64,000 nucleotides of DNA from Ulota crispa (GCA_963920765.1 OY987247.1:6978471-7042470), one strand, 5' to 3'; counted from the first letter of the stretch, positions 21,106 through 34,158 are shown. Notes: generated by a model from the sequence alone, not told the origin. A program made the numbers and translations.

Positions 21106-24100
21106 AGCAAGTAGTTAAATTATATGACATATAACACTTTTGGGATAACAAAGACAATAGTATTTTGAACCTTTGACATTTGAATTGTTTGAAATTTGAA
21201 CCCTCAACATAAAAAGGGTCAAGTGTGTCAGTTTGACACTTGTAGATGTCACAAGTAAGAGCACCTACAATGAACACATGATTTACTTCAATTGTCACAC
21301 CTAATGACATTTACTTATAGCTTTTAACATCAAGTGACTTCCAACATAAAAAGGGTCATTTATGACAATGACACTTGTGACAACTACAATTGAACTCAAT
21401 TGTCACTTGTGTTTTGTCATTAGGTCAATCACATGACTCTCTCATGCGATAAGTAATCTTCTTTCACTTGACCATTCTCACCTTCCTCACTTGCCCTTCT
21501 ATCACCTCACCTTCTATCACCTCACCTTCTCACCTTCTATCACTTGACCTTCTTTCACCTCACATTCCTTGCCTTCTCATTGACCTTTTGACCTTCTATC
21601 ACCTCACCTTTTGACCTTCTATCATCTAACTTTCTATCACCTTACCTTCTATCACCTCACCTTACCCTTTATCATCTGACCATCTATCACCTCACCTTTT
21701 GTCACATCCATGCATGAGAACCCAATATCCAAAAGAGCCATGCATTGCATGAAACCAAATTCCAAAATCCAACAATTCATTTCACTTTAAAGAAAATTCA
21801 ACTTTTAGTAAGTAGAAAAGGTTCAATATCCTACTGCAAGGTAATGAAATTTTGTCCTTTATTCCTTCAACCCAATGCATTCTTGAACTATAAATTCTAT
21901 TTGAAATACCATTAATTAGAGCAACTTTTGGAGTTGATCTAGAGATGCTTCTTGTTTTGTATTCTCAAAGGCTTTTTCAATTGTCACTTGTAATACTTCA
22001 ACTTGTGACATCTTTTGTCAAGTGCAACCACTAATTGAATCTTTTAACATTTTAATTTCTAATTTTTTTGAGTCATTTGGATTTCATAAATACAAAGTTC
22101 TATCACTTGAACCTTGGAATAGGTAAATCTTGTAACACCTTATGACAATGAGCTTGTGAGTTGTGATAATTAAATTGTGATAGTTTGACTCTTGTAATAG
22201 CTACAATTGAACTCTATGACACTATAACTTCTTTTAATTTTAACAACCAATTATACCATGTAATACTTTACAAATATGACATTTTGATTTGTGACAATTT
22301 TTGTCATCTATTTTCTATGAGAGTATAGTTGTATCACCTTGGTAGATAATTGTAGTATGTAATAATTGAATTTATCATTGCTAAAATGTGAACTCCTTGT
22401 GATAAAGAAATATAAGTGGTTGGATATTTTATTATATTGAAAAAAATAGTTAGTAACAATTGTTTTTTGAAACAATGAGAATATAGCGACAAAAGTTCAA
22501 AAATCATTATAGTGAAGTTGTCACATGTGGATTTCAACAAATTTCATTCCAAAATTATCAATTTTTTTCAAACTAAGAACCTAGTGAGTTTAATTTAGTA
22601 TTAATATACTGTTGATGATACTGATGCATACAATTGCATAGGCACAATCTAAGCTTTATAATGTCAACGCATATTTCTTTATGTATACTTTACACGTTAC
22701 AACGGATCCTTACAAAACTTCAAAACTAAGAGAACTAATGACCTTTAGAAGTTAAACAAAAATGCAATGGCCGTCACTTACAACAAAAATGTAGGGAAAA
22801 TTAGTGGATGATTTTCTTCTCTACTGATACCTCAAAACATGTGCCAAATTAGACAAAGCGATGAATTCAAAGGTGGTCAGACCATGCTACACAAGTTAGC
22901 AATAATTGCACATCAATCATGGCGTTCTACAATCCTTGTTGGTATAAACTCTTTATATTGAAAACTAGGAATTGCATTGTGTATTGAAGATAAATGATTT
23001 AATTTTTATTGAAGTATTTCTTGTTCTTACACTATTTTTATTGATTATTTGTTATGCTGTCAATGGTAAGATTAGAAAACTACATAAAAAGTTTGTACAA
23101 CCCAGATTTAGATTGTTGATTAGGGTAATAGTGGTGGAATATAATGGATTTGAAATAGATACATCTATTTTCAAGGATAGAGTCAAAATATAAGGTGTGA
23201 TGAATTAAAAAGTGATATAAAAAAGGTTCTAAATGTTGTAGACAAAAAATTGGATGAAAGTTTTACATTAAAATTTTGGTATGAACAATTTTGAATATTT
23301 TGATTATTTTGAATAGTAAAGCAATATAAAAGAAATTCTTGAGGAATATAACTGGCTATAGACAATTTGGAAATATAAAAGAAATTCTTGAGGAATATAA
23401 CTGGCTATAGACAATTTGGAAATTGTAGCTAAATAGTTAGTTTTTGTTTTGGTTATGACTTGAGGAGTATACAATATTCCCTCTGCATTTCTTATGTAGC
23501 AAATGATGTAATTTAGCAATTGTGATTTTTTTTTTTTGTATGCTTGGTTTTATATTACATGTATGTTTATTCAACCAATTTGGAAGGATTGTGATCAAGG
23601 ACTTTTACTCTATTTAGAGTAAATAAATTGCAAGCAACAAGTTTGTGATGTAAATTTGAGTATAGACTCTTGATAATTGCCAATTTTTGTATACCTAGTA
23701 AGAAAACATTTAAGGCCATTGCCAAAGAGTTTCTTTGTGTTAGTTAGTATGACTTAATAAGAACATAAATTGTAAAATTATAAACAAAAGATAACAAAAA
23801 TCAAGTGGTAGATTAAGCTTGATTTATTAATTTTGGTGCACACACTCTTTGAGTAGGCCATAGACATGTTGAATTAGACAACAATGTAAATTAGAAGTTA
23901 ATTTGTTTGACTCAATGGGTTTGGAATTCATAAACATGTTAAATTGATACAAATAATTGTGATTTGATTACCAAACTATTACTGTGCTCTGTGAATACAA
24001 ATAAAAGACTATAGTTAGTTCATGAAAAGGCAATGGCCTATATGAAATTGTAGCCAAATTATTGCCAATTGGATATTGTACTTAAGCATGTAAAATTATT

Positions 24101-24175
24101 CTAGCAAGATTATTGCTACTAAGTGGTATGCATTGAGTGATCCTTATCCCACCATTTTTCTATTTATTTTTATGG
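21106..24175. other. Intergenic, low-complexity and small repeats
   Basis: No supported gene. At 21470-21710 an irregular array of CACCTTCTATCACCT-like words appears. TGTCACTTGTGACA-like words recur between 21220 and 22300. The rest is AT-rich with no coding character. Confidence 0.45.
23323..23420. repeat. Perfect 49-bp tandem duplication
   Basis: AATATAAAAGAAATTCTTGA followed by GGAATATAACTGGCTATAGACAATTTGGA occurs twice back to back with no mismatch seen, so the duplication is recent. Confidence 0.85.
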
Positions 24176-24183
24176 TAAAGTTA

Positions 24184-24595
24184 GGGAATTGCTAAAGCCA
24201 CACCCAAAATTGCTAAGGCCACACCCCCTAGGTGTGCTTTGAACATGAAATGTAAGAATTTAATGCAGATTTTTTTTTTATTCAAATTAAAACATTTGTT
24301 TCATTTTTATCATTTTAAGGTTGTATTCAAAAAATAAGGGGGTGTTTGAATTTGAAATTTAAAATAAAGGGCTTTTGAATTACTTAAAGCAAAAACACAT
24401 TAAAAAAACAACAACGATGCAATAAATTTTAAACAAAAATTTGTATTTTTTCTTCTTTCATTCAAGGAGGTGCTAATGACAAGATTGAATGAATGATGGA
24501 CCACTTGAATATATTTTTCAAAGCATCAAGCTCTCAAATTATGTGCTAACACGGGTGTGGGGTTAGCAATTTTGGGTGTGGCTTTAGCAATTCCC
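24184..24595. mobile_element. MITE, GGGAATTGCTAAAGCCACAC type, 8-bp target site
   Basis: The termini are GGGAATTGCTAAAGCCACAC and GTGTGGCTTTAGCAATTCCC, exact complements over 20 bp, with a second inverted stretch inside (AAAATTGCTAA / TTAGCAATTTT). The flanks TAAAGTTA (24176-24183) and TAAAGCTA (24596-24603) match at 7 of 8 bases. The first eight bases equal those of the GTGCACAC family at 25380, 42800 and 53587. The element is 412 bp and non-coding. The 8-bp site fits hAT-like elements, though a GGG start is not the usual hAT end. Confidence 0.75.
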
Positions 24596-24596
24596 T

Positions 24597-24654
24597 AAAG
24601 CTATAACATTTGTATAAAATTACATAAAGCTATAACATTTGTATAAAATTACAT
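24597..24654. repeat. 29-bp tandem duplication at a MITE edge
   Basis: AAAGCTATAACATTTGTATA plus AAATTACAT occurs twice in a row directly beside the MITE ending at 24595, and overlaps its right target-site copy. Confidence 0.8.
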
Positions 24655-25073
24655 ATATGATAAATTAACATATGGACTTGGTAACAAAACTCATTTGTAA
24701 GGGGTATGCACAATGCTTCCGATTAAATAAACTTCTAACTTACTTTTACTCTTCACTTTCCTAATTTAACTCACATTTATCCTACATTTGACCTTAGCTA
24801 ACATACTTAAGCAAAAATAGAACTTTCTCTAAACAAATCCAATATTAATTTCTCTCAATGTTTTGTGAAGCTGATCAATTTTTCAATATTACGAGTGTAC
24901 ACTATACACCAACAAGGTTGGCTTTTAAGGAACAATAACCTTTGTGATGTACAAAAGAGACATGAAAGTTTGATCACGTCATAAAAAAACCTATGTTTCA
25001 CTTGCATGGGGAAAAACATTTTGCTGTGGGGAAAAACATTTTGCTAAAAGTGGTTCTATAAACTATGTTTTAA
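24604..25073. other. Intergenic; 3' flank of the BPI/LBP gene
   Basis: AT-rich, with no frame of interest. The 3' end of the minus-strand BPI/LBP transcript must lie here. A direct repeat TGGGGAAAAACATTTTGCT occurs twice at 25009-25043, within the likely 3' UTR. Confidence 0.4.
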
Positions 25074-28000
25074 TCATATCTCACCTTTATAATACACATT
25101 GCTACATATAAAAATAAAGCCTTCATCATATTGGATGTCAGCATCCTTTAAGTCAACAACCGGCAATAATGGTAAGGGAAAGCCTTTCTCCAACCTCTTG
25201 TTTAAGATTGGAAGAATTACTCTTGAGATGACCGTCCTAATGGTGGGCTGCACAAGAAAAGACAAAGATCTATTAAGTGTCTATACAACAGCCTTTTAAA
25301 AACAAATCCTTTTAAATGAGCTAGACTTTTTAAACGAGCTAGACTTTTTAAATGAGCTAGACTTGTTAGAAAAAATAAAGGGAATGATATGTGCACACCG
25401 GGGGTTGATATTTGCACACCCCCCTGGAGATAAATTGTAGATTTCTACCATCAAAAATCTGAATTTGAGAATTTTGAGTCCAGATTTGGATTTAGAGACC
25501 ATGGTTTACTCTAGAACCATTAAAAAAAGTTGTAATTAATTAACACTTAGTGAAAAAGCTTAGTTAGTGGAAAAAGTGTTACTTTTACTTTTGTTTGTAA
25601 AAAAGATAAACTTTTTCATTGGTTGTTGTTCAATTGCAAACTTTTTTATGGTTCTAGAGTAAACCATTGTCTCTTAGTCCAAATCTGAATTCAAAATTTT
25701 TTGGATGATAGAAATCTACAATTTACCTCGCAGGGGGTGTGCAAATATCAACCCCCCGGTGTGCACATATCAATTCCCAAAATAAAATCCAACAAGATAT
25801 TTATTACAAGATAAACTAAAGCAACAAAGGTGATCCGCTCTGCTTCATGCTTGTCGTAATCTTATAAATTTAGTTATGATTTTTTGAAGTTGAATTTCTA
25901 ATTTACAAAAATACTCCAAAAACATTGCCAGCCTAAAACATTTACTACTAGCACATTGAAATATCTAGTATCATACTTTGTAGCACATTTGCCTACAATA
26001 CACTTTTGGAGCAAAAACATTTTTAAGGACTCTTCCACCTCAAAGGGTATTGTAACTAAACTCTTTCTACTTCTTTGTTTCAATGAAAAAAGACCGTGGC
26101 TTCCTTAAAATCCTTTGATTAATGTTTTCAATCAATGAATAGGAAGATGAGGAAATTTGTATTGAAGAATATCTTAACATTTCTCACCTAATTCTCTCTT
26201 TCATGTGCCAAAGATACAAGAATGAAATGTAAGGATATAAAGACAGACTAGAATTCAACAAAAAAATAAGAATCTACAATGGTCACCTCTATTCTTTCAC
26301 CTTGTTCCTCTATTTTATCATCTCAATAGAATCCAATTCTTTTGCATTACCTTATCCATACCCCCAATTTCCTTACACGTGAAACTCACTCCTTGAAAAA
26401 AAAGGAAAACATGCTTTTTCTCAAAAGCATGGAACTACTTTCAAATCACAATCGGCCCTTCATTCCACACGCTTAATTGAGCATATCCAACCATCAATGT
26501 TATGCCAAGTAACATGAAAGTAGAGCCTTGTTATGGAAATGACATCCTTCAACACTCCCATGGATTGGCATGTCTTTTCGCACAACAAGGCTCATACTTT
26601 CACATTACATTCACTTTAACTAGTCCAAAGCATAATCAACTCACCTGAAGGAGGTTAACTCGAAATTTGCCAATTTTGCTCCATTTCAGCTCCAGCTTCA
26701 GCTCACCCAGCGTAACTCCGGCCGTAATGTTATTGCCCACAACATTTACAATTGCATCCATAGATAACGCCTGCCCAAGCACAAAAATGCGATTTTCAAA
26801 GAAGTTAACATTTGCAAATTCTAGGCTACAAACACCATGAAAACATCTCATCGTTTAATCTGAAAAGTAATTTTTGACTACAAATTATTTGTACATTATT
26901 TGCATGTTACTTGACTTTGAAACATTCTTCACTTATCTTCTAATATCTCACTACTAAGTAGAGTGAAGGTTTGATTGCACACGGTGTTAATTTAGGTGTA
27001 AATAGGTTTCGGTGCACCTTTGCATTAGGTTCACTTTACTAAAAACATTCCTAACACAAGTGAGAACATACCATACCTTAAGGTAGTTACCACTGGTAGA
27101 TATACCCAAGCTATCAAATTTTCTTTACACTCTTTATCACGTAACCATGGATATCCACAATTTTTTACTGAAATACAGACAAATGGAATACTAGTATTGA
27201 GCACGTTTAAAAAAAGAGACCCCCCAGTACATAGGCCCACCTCACTAATACTGAAGCTATAGGGCAAGGTATCCATAAAAGCGATTGTAAATGATGTGAC
27301 AAATTAAAACTAAGCTATTGATACCAATACCTATAACACTGCTGATACCATGTCAACAAAGCAAAACTAGCCCAACACTAGAGATATTCAACTAGCCAAA
27401 AAATTTGAAAAGCCGGGAGATGAGATTTTATTGAAAAAAAGTTATAGAAATCATTTCAAAATAATGGTTTCGAATTAACAACTGTAACCAATCCTCGTTA
27501 ATTTGCTACTGGAATGTATTTTTTGAAAAAATTCATCCCCCATTCTGGTGCAAATAGTACTTAGTATGCATTATTACATTCTTCCTTAGTTGATTCGGCT
27601 ATAAATGTTGTGTTTCACCAACACTCTAATAAAAATATGATTTGTTTTTTTATTTTACTACAACAGTTGTAGTCAACAAATTCAGGTTGCCTTTCTGGAG
27701 GTAAATTTTGAATGAACTTGCTGTTTGGCTAGTCTACTTGATGACCGCTATATTGCTAAGCGTATAAGTTTGAAAAATGTTGAAAATATTTTGGCATGAT
27801 ACATAGCCATCCACTCTAGGTAACATTTGTGACTTGCTGAACAGACGGTTTCAAAGTTATAAAAGTTTATCACCCAAGACATGCATGGTTTAGCACAATC
27901 TAATAAAACTAACTTTATTTTGTTGTGAAATTTTATCATAATAAATGAAATTTGATGTGGAAGTAAAATTTCGCAGCATTAGGATTGAACATATTTTTGT

Positions 28001-31000
28001 TTCTAAACGCTGATTGTGGTCCTTAGGGAGCGCTTTAGCACTTCAATAGGATAGCAGAAAAGCAAAAAGCGATTTTCCTCACCTGTTAGTAGGTGAGGAA
28101 AATTGGACAATAAAACGAAGCCAAAGTATGAAGCTATTTTTATCAGCAAGAAGGTTTTTCTTAGTAGAGTTTGTATGATACATAGGTTTTTCTTGGTATG
28201 TAAAACTCTGAAACCCCCTGTTATTATTATGAAGTGGAGATTTTGGTATGGTAAAATTTGAGAACTCACCAAGGATATGCAGGCCACAGGCTGTGATTGT
28301 CCATCATCAGATTTCACCAACAAGGTCATATCCGCCGCAGCATTCGCCATGACGCCATCTGCCTGCACTTGCACTGAGGGTGCTGCCGAGCAGGCGAAGT
28401 CTAGAGCCATGGCCATGTTGGGATACTTTTTGTACAACTGAGGTATGAGCCACCTCCAAAAGTGAGTATTTAACCATGTCTCTTGTGGGAGCTCGTCCAC
28501 CAGCCACTCCAGAAACCCAGCCTGCAGCAAATTACATTACAAACATGAAACTTGATAAAAATGGAGTCAATAAGAGTTTATTTATTTATTTAAATGAACA
28601 ACCCCTACTATGCAAATATTATGTTTTCTCACTTCCGTAAACTATTTATAATGAAGATATAATACCATATTTACAGAATAGTAACTCAAATTTTCTTAAA
28701 ACCAAAATCTCAGATTCCATTATCCATGGAACAATCCGTTTTTATTCAAATTCATGGTCAACAGCTAGCTCAGTACAGCAAATGCGCATCCCAATTGGGG
28801 AGAGCAGTATTTGAAACTTTAATGAATCCTACGAAAGGGCAGAAAAAAACATAACATACCGAAAGAAAATGACAAAAAAGAGCTGAAATAGAAGGTGGAA
28901 GAAAAAGTGGAAAAACATAGCAAAAAAGAAGAGGTGAAACAGAAGGTGAAATAGAAGGTGAAAAAGGAGGGCTTGCAAAGAAAGAGAAATTGCGTCAGAT
29001 TACTCTCAATCACCGATCGTTTTTTGGGTAATGTGAGGAGGATACTAGTTTTTACCAATTATTGTTGAGGTAATAAACTTTCTTAACATTTGAAGAGGAA
29101 TCCTTCTGTAAGAACCAGTTTCTTTTCCATTTTTTAATCCATCTTGTTATACACTAGTGGATACTCGAAAGTTATAGGAACCTCTTCTTTGGACTCTAAG
29201 AACGTATCAATGTCACATTATGTAACAAATTCTACAAGTTCCAGCTCTTGTGGAGAGTGTTTCAACCACCACAAAGATGGAGCGGTTTGGTAGTCATAAA
29301 TCACTTGGAACTCAAGGTTTGGAGCTACCACCAGTTTCAATTACATCAATGAGGTGGATAACGCTCTAATTCTTATTTAATCATTCTTGTAAATCAAGTT
29401 GCCTAACAAAATCCCTTAGGATATATGGCTATTGTTTAGAGACATTACTGACCAAGTAACATGAAATAGAGCATTTTCATGAGAAATAATATGCTCAATC
29501 AGAAGAGTGGAAAATAATGATATTTCCGTAGCAAGGGGATACTTTCTTATGCTATTGAACTTCCCTTATGGTTAGATCATGATCAATCATGCTCAATCAA
29601 CTGTCTAAAAAAAAGACACCAAAATGTTAAAATAAAAATATGAGATACAACCATGCTTTCCATATCAAATATTTGGTTGTCACCTTAACAAAACATGCTC
29701 CATCAGGCTTATGTTAAGGGAAAAAAAGTTTGAGAGGAAGGTACCTCATAATATACTGAAGCAGCTGAATTGACAACGTTGTCACTCAAAGCAATGGTGA
29801 CCATCTTGGTGGAGTCACCACAAAACATGCCAGGTGGCAATCCATTGTTTGAGAGCGCATTGTTGGAAAGGGGCTTCCCAAGGCGGCTGAACTCCCCTCT
29901 CACCCCAACACTCAAAAACAAGGGGCTCACCCATGGATCTTGCACAACAGTCACGTCAATAGCAGAGACGTCGTCAATGGGCAAAAATCGAGGAAGGCCT
30001 AGCAAGTACTTGTCCAATTCCTTTGCACTTTCCACAATTCTTTCTGAAATTGTAGTTTCCATCATTGCTCGAATATCATCATCAAACGCATGGACAAACC
30101 TGCATCAAAAAAAATACAGTTGAAATGTCCATAAAGAGTCCTTCCTTCAAAACCCTCATTCAATTTACATTTTGAAACATTTTTTTTAGGTTAATTCTTT
30201 TTAAAAGACGCATTAAAACCACATCTAATCCATTTTTATTCATATCTTTGAAAACTTCCAGAGAATCAATTACAAATTTTTACACTTGGACAAGGTTGGG
30301 GGTTCTAAAGGTATCCCCGTTTTGTGAAACATTCATAATTGGAAAGTTTAAAACTTTAGTATACATCCTTATTTGAAGGGAGAAGGTACTTTTAGTAAAA
30401 CTAATCCTATCTACAACGTGATTAGCACCATTTTCATGCAAATATTTATGTAAAAAATTGCACCATTTCTATAATATCCATGACTAACTAGCCACTAGTG
30501 GTTTTCTCTTTGTTTCCTCATTTGTTTCCAGTTGAAAATGGATTTTTTCAAATTTAACAAACTCCTTTTTAGAGCTTGTTTTTGGGATGATATTTTGGAC
30601 ACTTATGTAGTTGCTCCTATATTTTACTATTCATTGTATTTAGTGTTATTAGTAATCTAATACAACACCAAAATATCATGGCATAGAGTGAACAAACACT
30701 TTTTGTTAAAAAGGTGTACAATGGAACCCACCATCACAACGCTTTGGAACAAATAGTCACTTGATCAACAAGTGGCCAACCTATAAAGCTTTGGATCTTC
30801 TGTAAGTTTGCAATTAGCATCAAACCTATAAAATAGCATATCACGTACTAAATTAAATAAACAATGTAATAATCGAATATTGCCAACTATTGGTATATCA
30901 ATCAAAGTTGTACACAATGATTATAATTCAACACAATTATCATGGAAGTGAAGACATGCCGCCCATCATTTTGGCCCTTTTTCATTTCATGTTCTAAAGT

Positions 31001-34000
31001 TTGATTTGGATTCTTGCAAAAACATATTTCTTTTTGGAATGAGAACATTACACAAATGCATGACTCTTTTGAAATTGGATTTTGGCCCCACCTTTACAAT
31101 TCCAAGCTGCACAAAAGAATCAAAAGCTATTTCTGCTTCAACCAACTCTAAAAGTTCTTTGATCATTTGAGCGCCTTGGAATTGTAGAAACAAGACCAAA
31201 ATCTCAATTTATAATAGAAACAACTTGACACGATTAGACTGGATGCAATCAAATTTTTATAATCATTCCAAAAACACACAAATTGAAAAAAGGATTAATA
31301 TGCAAAAAAAAGTACAAAGTTTGAACTTACAATTGATAAAGCCATGATGCACCTCCTTCCAATTCAATCTCAAGGTTGTCAATGTAAGTTCCACACTCCA
31401 CCACTGTCAATCGCACTGTTCCGTTATGTGTCAAGAGAGTAAACGTCATGCCCACTTGCATGCCATTTACCTGCACCATAGGAAATGGTTTGTTAGCTCA
31501 CACTACAAAAAATTGCAAGGCTTCTCAAGGATTCCTTACAAGGTTTACCTCTTAAAATAGGCATTAAGGATGGAATTTTCCACCTAGGTCCATGAGGCAT
31601 AAATAGTTGAACCATTTTTAACAAACGCTTCACTCAACACCAGTCTTTTTGACCAAAGTTAACAAGTTAACAATTGGATGAACAAAATTCATCTAATTAC
31701 AATATTGGAAAAAGAACAAGAAAAATTCAATAGAAATAACACCCACACCCACGGTATAATACCTTCATCACAAATTACAATATATCTTCATTATTAAATC
31801 AAGTACTTTTTTTGATGAAGTAAGAAGTTTTGTATCAATCAGGCATTTATATTCTATCATACACAATATGTAGACTACTTAAGTGTTTCAATACCAAGTA
31901 TTTTTCTAATAAACAAACAACCTTCTATACACTATATTTGCTTTCAATGTTGCATAAATAGTAAACAAACATCTGTACTGGACATTGCACATTCCCCGAA
32001 TGTACCAGAGTCAACATTGAACCCCGAGAAGGAGTTTTACTGATGCATTCAAAAACATCAGAAAATACAAAAAAAAGAAAGTTCAAGCACACTGATCCCA
32101 GAGAATCAAAACAAAGCACACAAAATCTACAACAACAAAGGTCAACAAAAACATCAGAAAATATAAAAAAACAAGCACATTTGAAGATAACATTGATAAG
32201 ATGTCATGGTTTAATTGAATTTGGATTATTTGCATAATTCTGGATTTTGTGTGCAAAAAAATAGGAAGAGGGATGTAAGATTTACTCCACAAGGAACAAT
32301 ACAAACATAGATGAATAACATCAAGACCTCTATTTTCATATGTTAAAACATAGACCTTCATGTTTTACATACATCTCCCATCGTTTTGCATAGATCTCCC
32401 AATACATTACATGTAATATTTGCAAAGCATTGGGACAACTCCCAATGTTTTGCATAAGGATTACTATTTCTAGACTCTGCATAGTCCAGAATTAGTTAAA
32501 TAATCCCTCTGCCCCTCTAAAAACGTCCAAATCAAACACATTTCTTGTACCACTAAAAAGCTCCCTTTTGCTGATTTCAAACGATGAGAAAGCGTTTATC
32601 ATGTTCAATGATCTCATGGGGGGCAAAGTTAACCGATTAGGGAGCATTCCTCTCCTGGCAAGCTTGCCTTGCCCATATGAGGTAACCATTTTTGCTTCTA
32701 ATCTTAAAATCATCAATAATGAGGAGCTAGCAACATGCACAAATATGGTACTTTTTGCATGGAATTTGGGTGCCCAAACGACATCATCAAAGCTGGAAAT
32801 TTTGCATACATTTTATAGATAGTATATTGATTTTAGAATGCATGTGCCACTAGCACAAAGACTAAAATAATGAGGAGTTGGCAGCATTCACAAACTATGC
32901 ACAAATACAATACTTTTTGCATGGAATTTGGGTGCCCAAACAACATCAAAGTTAGAGATTTTGCATACATTTGGTAGATAGTGTATTGATTCTAGAATGC
33001 ATGTGTCACTATCTCAAAGACTAAAAACACAGTTTATCCTTTTGCAAGGAAGCTTTTTGGACGTTTTTAGAGGGACAGAGGGAGTATGATTAACATTCAA
33101 CAATACCGGAAATCAAGACAAAACAAGAGCAAACATGAGAAAACTGAAACAAACACACACAATGATCCATCAAAAACATCAGAAAAAAAAAAAGCAGAAC
33201 ACACACAGTGATCCATGAAAAACATCAGAAAAAAACAAAGCAAAACACACACAGTGATCCATCAAAAACATCAGGAAAAACCAAAACAAACACACACACA
33301 GCGATCCATCAAAAACATCAGAAAAAAACAAAGCAAAACACGGACGATGCTCTTTTGACAACATCAGAGAATGTAAACAAGAGCGCAGTGATCATACAAC
33401 ACCATTGAAACAGAAGAGAGTCACAGGGTCCGGGAAATATTTGAGATTTTTCGGTAGATTTCCTACAATTCATGTATTGAACCGGTTAATCAAGGAGCTC
33501 TTTCAGTTACTTTCTCTATTTCATATTATAAGTAATTTTTTTAAAGATTTTTGACCGGGTTTTAGCCGAAGTTTATAAATTGCAAACGGTTCTTTCTCAT
33601 TTCGATCGGCTAGCAAGCAGTTTGTTCTTCCCGGACCTTAGAAGAGACGCAAGAATGGAGCAAGATTCGCACCTTAACGTCCGCCCATCCGCTGTCATTA
33701 ACAGGAAACGGCACATACGGAGCCGTGTACCGATACTCCCACCGAAACCGAACACGAGCGTTCACATCGCTCGCGACCACAGTGACGCCGGTCTTCCCGA
33801 GCTCCACATCGGAATCCGACACGTTCGCGTCCGAGAGCTCGATGTGCGAGATTTGCGCGTCGACCCGGCCGACAGGCGACGTGACATGCGCCTTCACGTC
33901 GGGCAACAGCACCGGCGTCATCTCCGTTAATATCTCCTTCACCAAAACCTCCTTGGCGTAGTTCAACCCCGATTCCGACACCGTCACCATGATCCCTGCC

Positions 34001-34158
34001 GCTCCTCCGCCGCCGCGAAGAATTGCAGCCGATTCATGCTTCGTGTTCTTGCCCGTGGCCTCGCCGAGCGAGTACTCAATCTCGTTCGTGAAAATTGCGT
34101 AAGCTACTGGATTAAGGAAAAGGATGACGACGAGCAAAACAGAGAGCACCCGCTCCAT
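25074..34158 (-). CDS. BPI/LBP family protein (secreted lipid-binding)
   Basis: Six exons on the minus strand: 34158-33673, 31470-31331, 30099-29745, 28521-28270, 26770-26645, 25247-25074. All use GT-AG and junction phases agree, giving 1533 nt or 510 aa. The start is the ATG at 34158, opening a signal peptide (MERVLSVLLVVILFLNPVAYA). The N-terminal BPI barrel covers about residues 25-230, with TAPYVPFPVNDSGWADVK spliced to VNGMQVGMTF and the hallmark GGASWLYQ. The C-terminal barrel runs to the end and holds VVGNNITAGV, LELKWSKIG, LNKRLEKGFPLPLLP and the terminal FIFICSNVYY. Animal members bind lipopolysaccharide or lipids; plant members have been linked to LPS response and secretion. Length matches the family. 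C188 (in VECGTY) is the only Cys before about residue 270, so the N-barrel disulfide of animal BPI is probably absent. Introns of about 0.3 to 2.2 kb carry MITEs and minisatellites. No frameshift is seen. Confidence 0.93.
25380..25778. mobile_element. MITE, GGGAATTGATATGTGCACAC family, copy 1 (in BPI/LBP intron 5)
   Basis: Left end GGGAATGATATGTGCACACC (one T lost); right end GGTGTGCACATATCAATTCCC. The flanks are AAAATAAA on both sides (8 bp). Subterminal inverted repeats GGTTGATATTTGCACACCCC follow. The 399-bp interior is itself roughly palindromic (TCTAGAACCAT / ATGGTTCTAGA). It lies just inside the last intron, about 130 nt from the terminal exon. Non-coding. Confidence 0.85.
30987..31199 (-). 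other. Open segment in BPI/LBP intron 2, possible relic exon
   Basis: A 70-codon open frame with no ATG at its start lies inside the intron between BPI exons 2 and 3. The part GAQMIKELLELVEAEIAF is helix-like and is followed by a possible donor (GTGGGG). It has no place in the BPI fold and including it would disrupt GGASWLYQ|FVHAF continuity, so it is not a BPI exon. It may be a gene fragment or chance. Confidence 0.2.
32503..33084. mobile_element. Stowaway-like MITE in BPI/LBP intron 1
   Basis: Left end ATCCCTCTGCCCCTCTAAAA continuing to ACGTCC; right end GGACGTTTTTAGAGGGACAG continuing to AGGGAG; TA on both sides. The CTCCCTCTGTCC-type end with a TA target site is typical of Tc1/mariner Stowaway elements. 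The 582-bp interior has an imperfect direct duplication (about 32720-32874 and 32880-33028), each unit with TTTTTGCATGGAATTTGGGT. Non-coding. Confidence 0.8.
33148..33345. repeat. Minisatellite of about 46 bp in BPI/LBP intron 1
   Basis: Four units read GATCCATCAAAAACATCAG followed by AAAAAAACAAAGC and AAAACACACACAGT. Pieces of the same unit, such as AAAAACATCAGAAAATA, occur near 32050 and 32150, so the array may be an expansion of older scattered copies. Confidence 0.8.

Noticed and set aside
20664-21310. Frames of 75-148 codons with HTCYTSFV-type repeats
   Set aside because: They are translations of the 23-bp minisatellite.
33580-33961. Plus-strand frames opposite BPI/LBP exon 1
   Set aside because: Antisense shadows of a conserved, spliced minus-strand exon.
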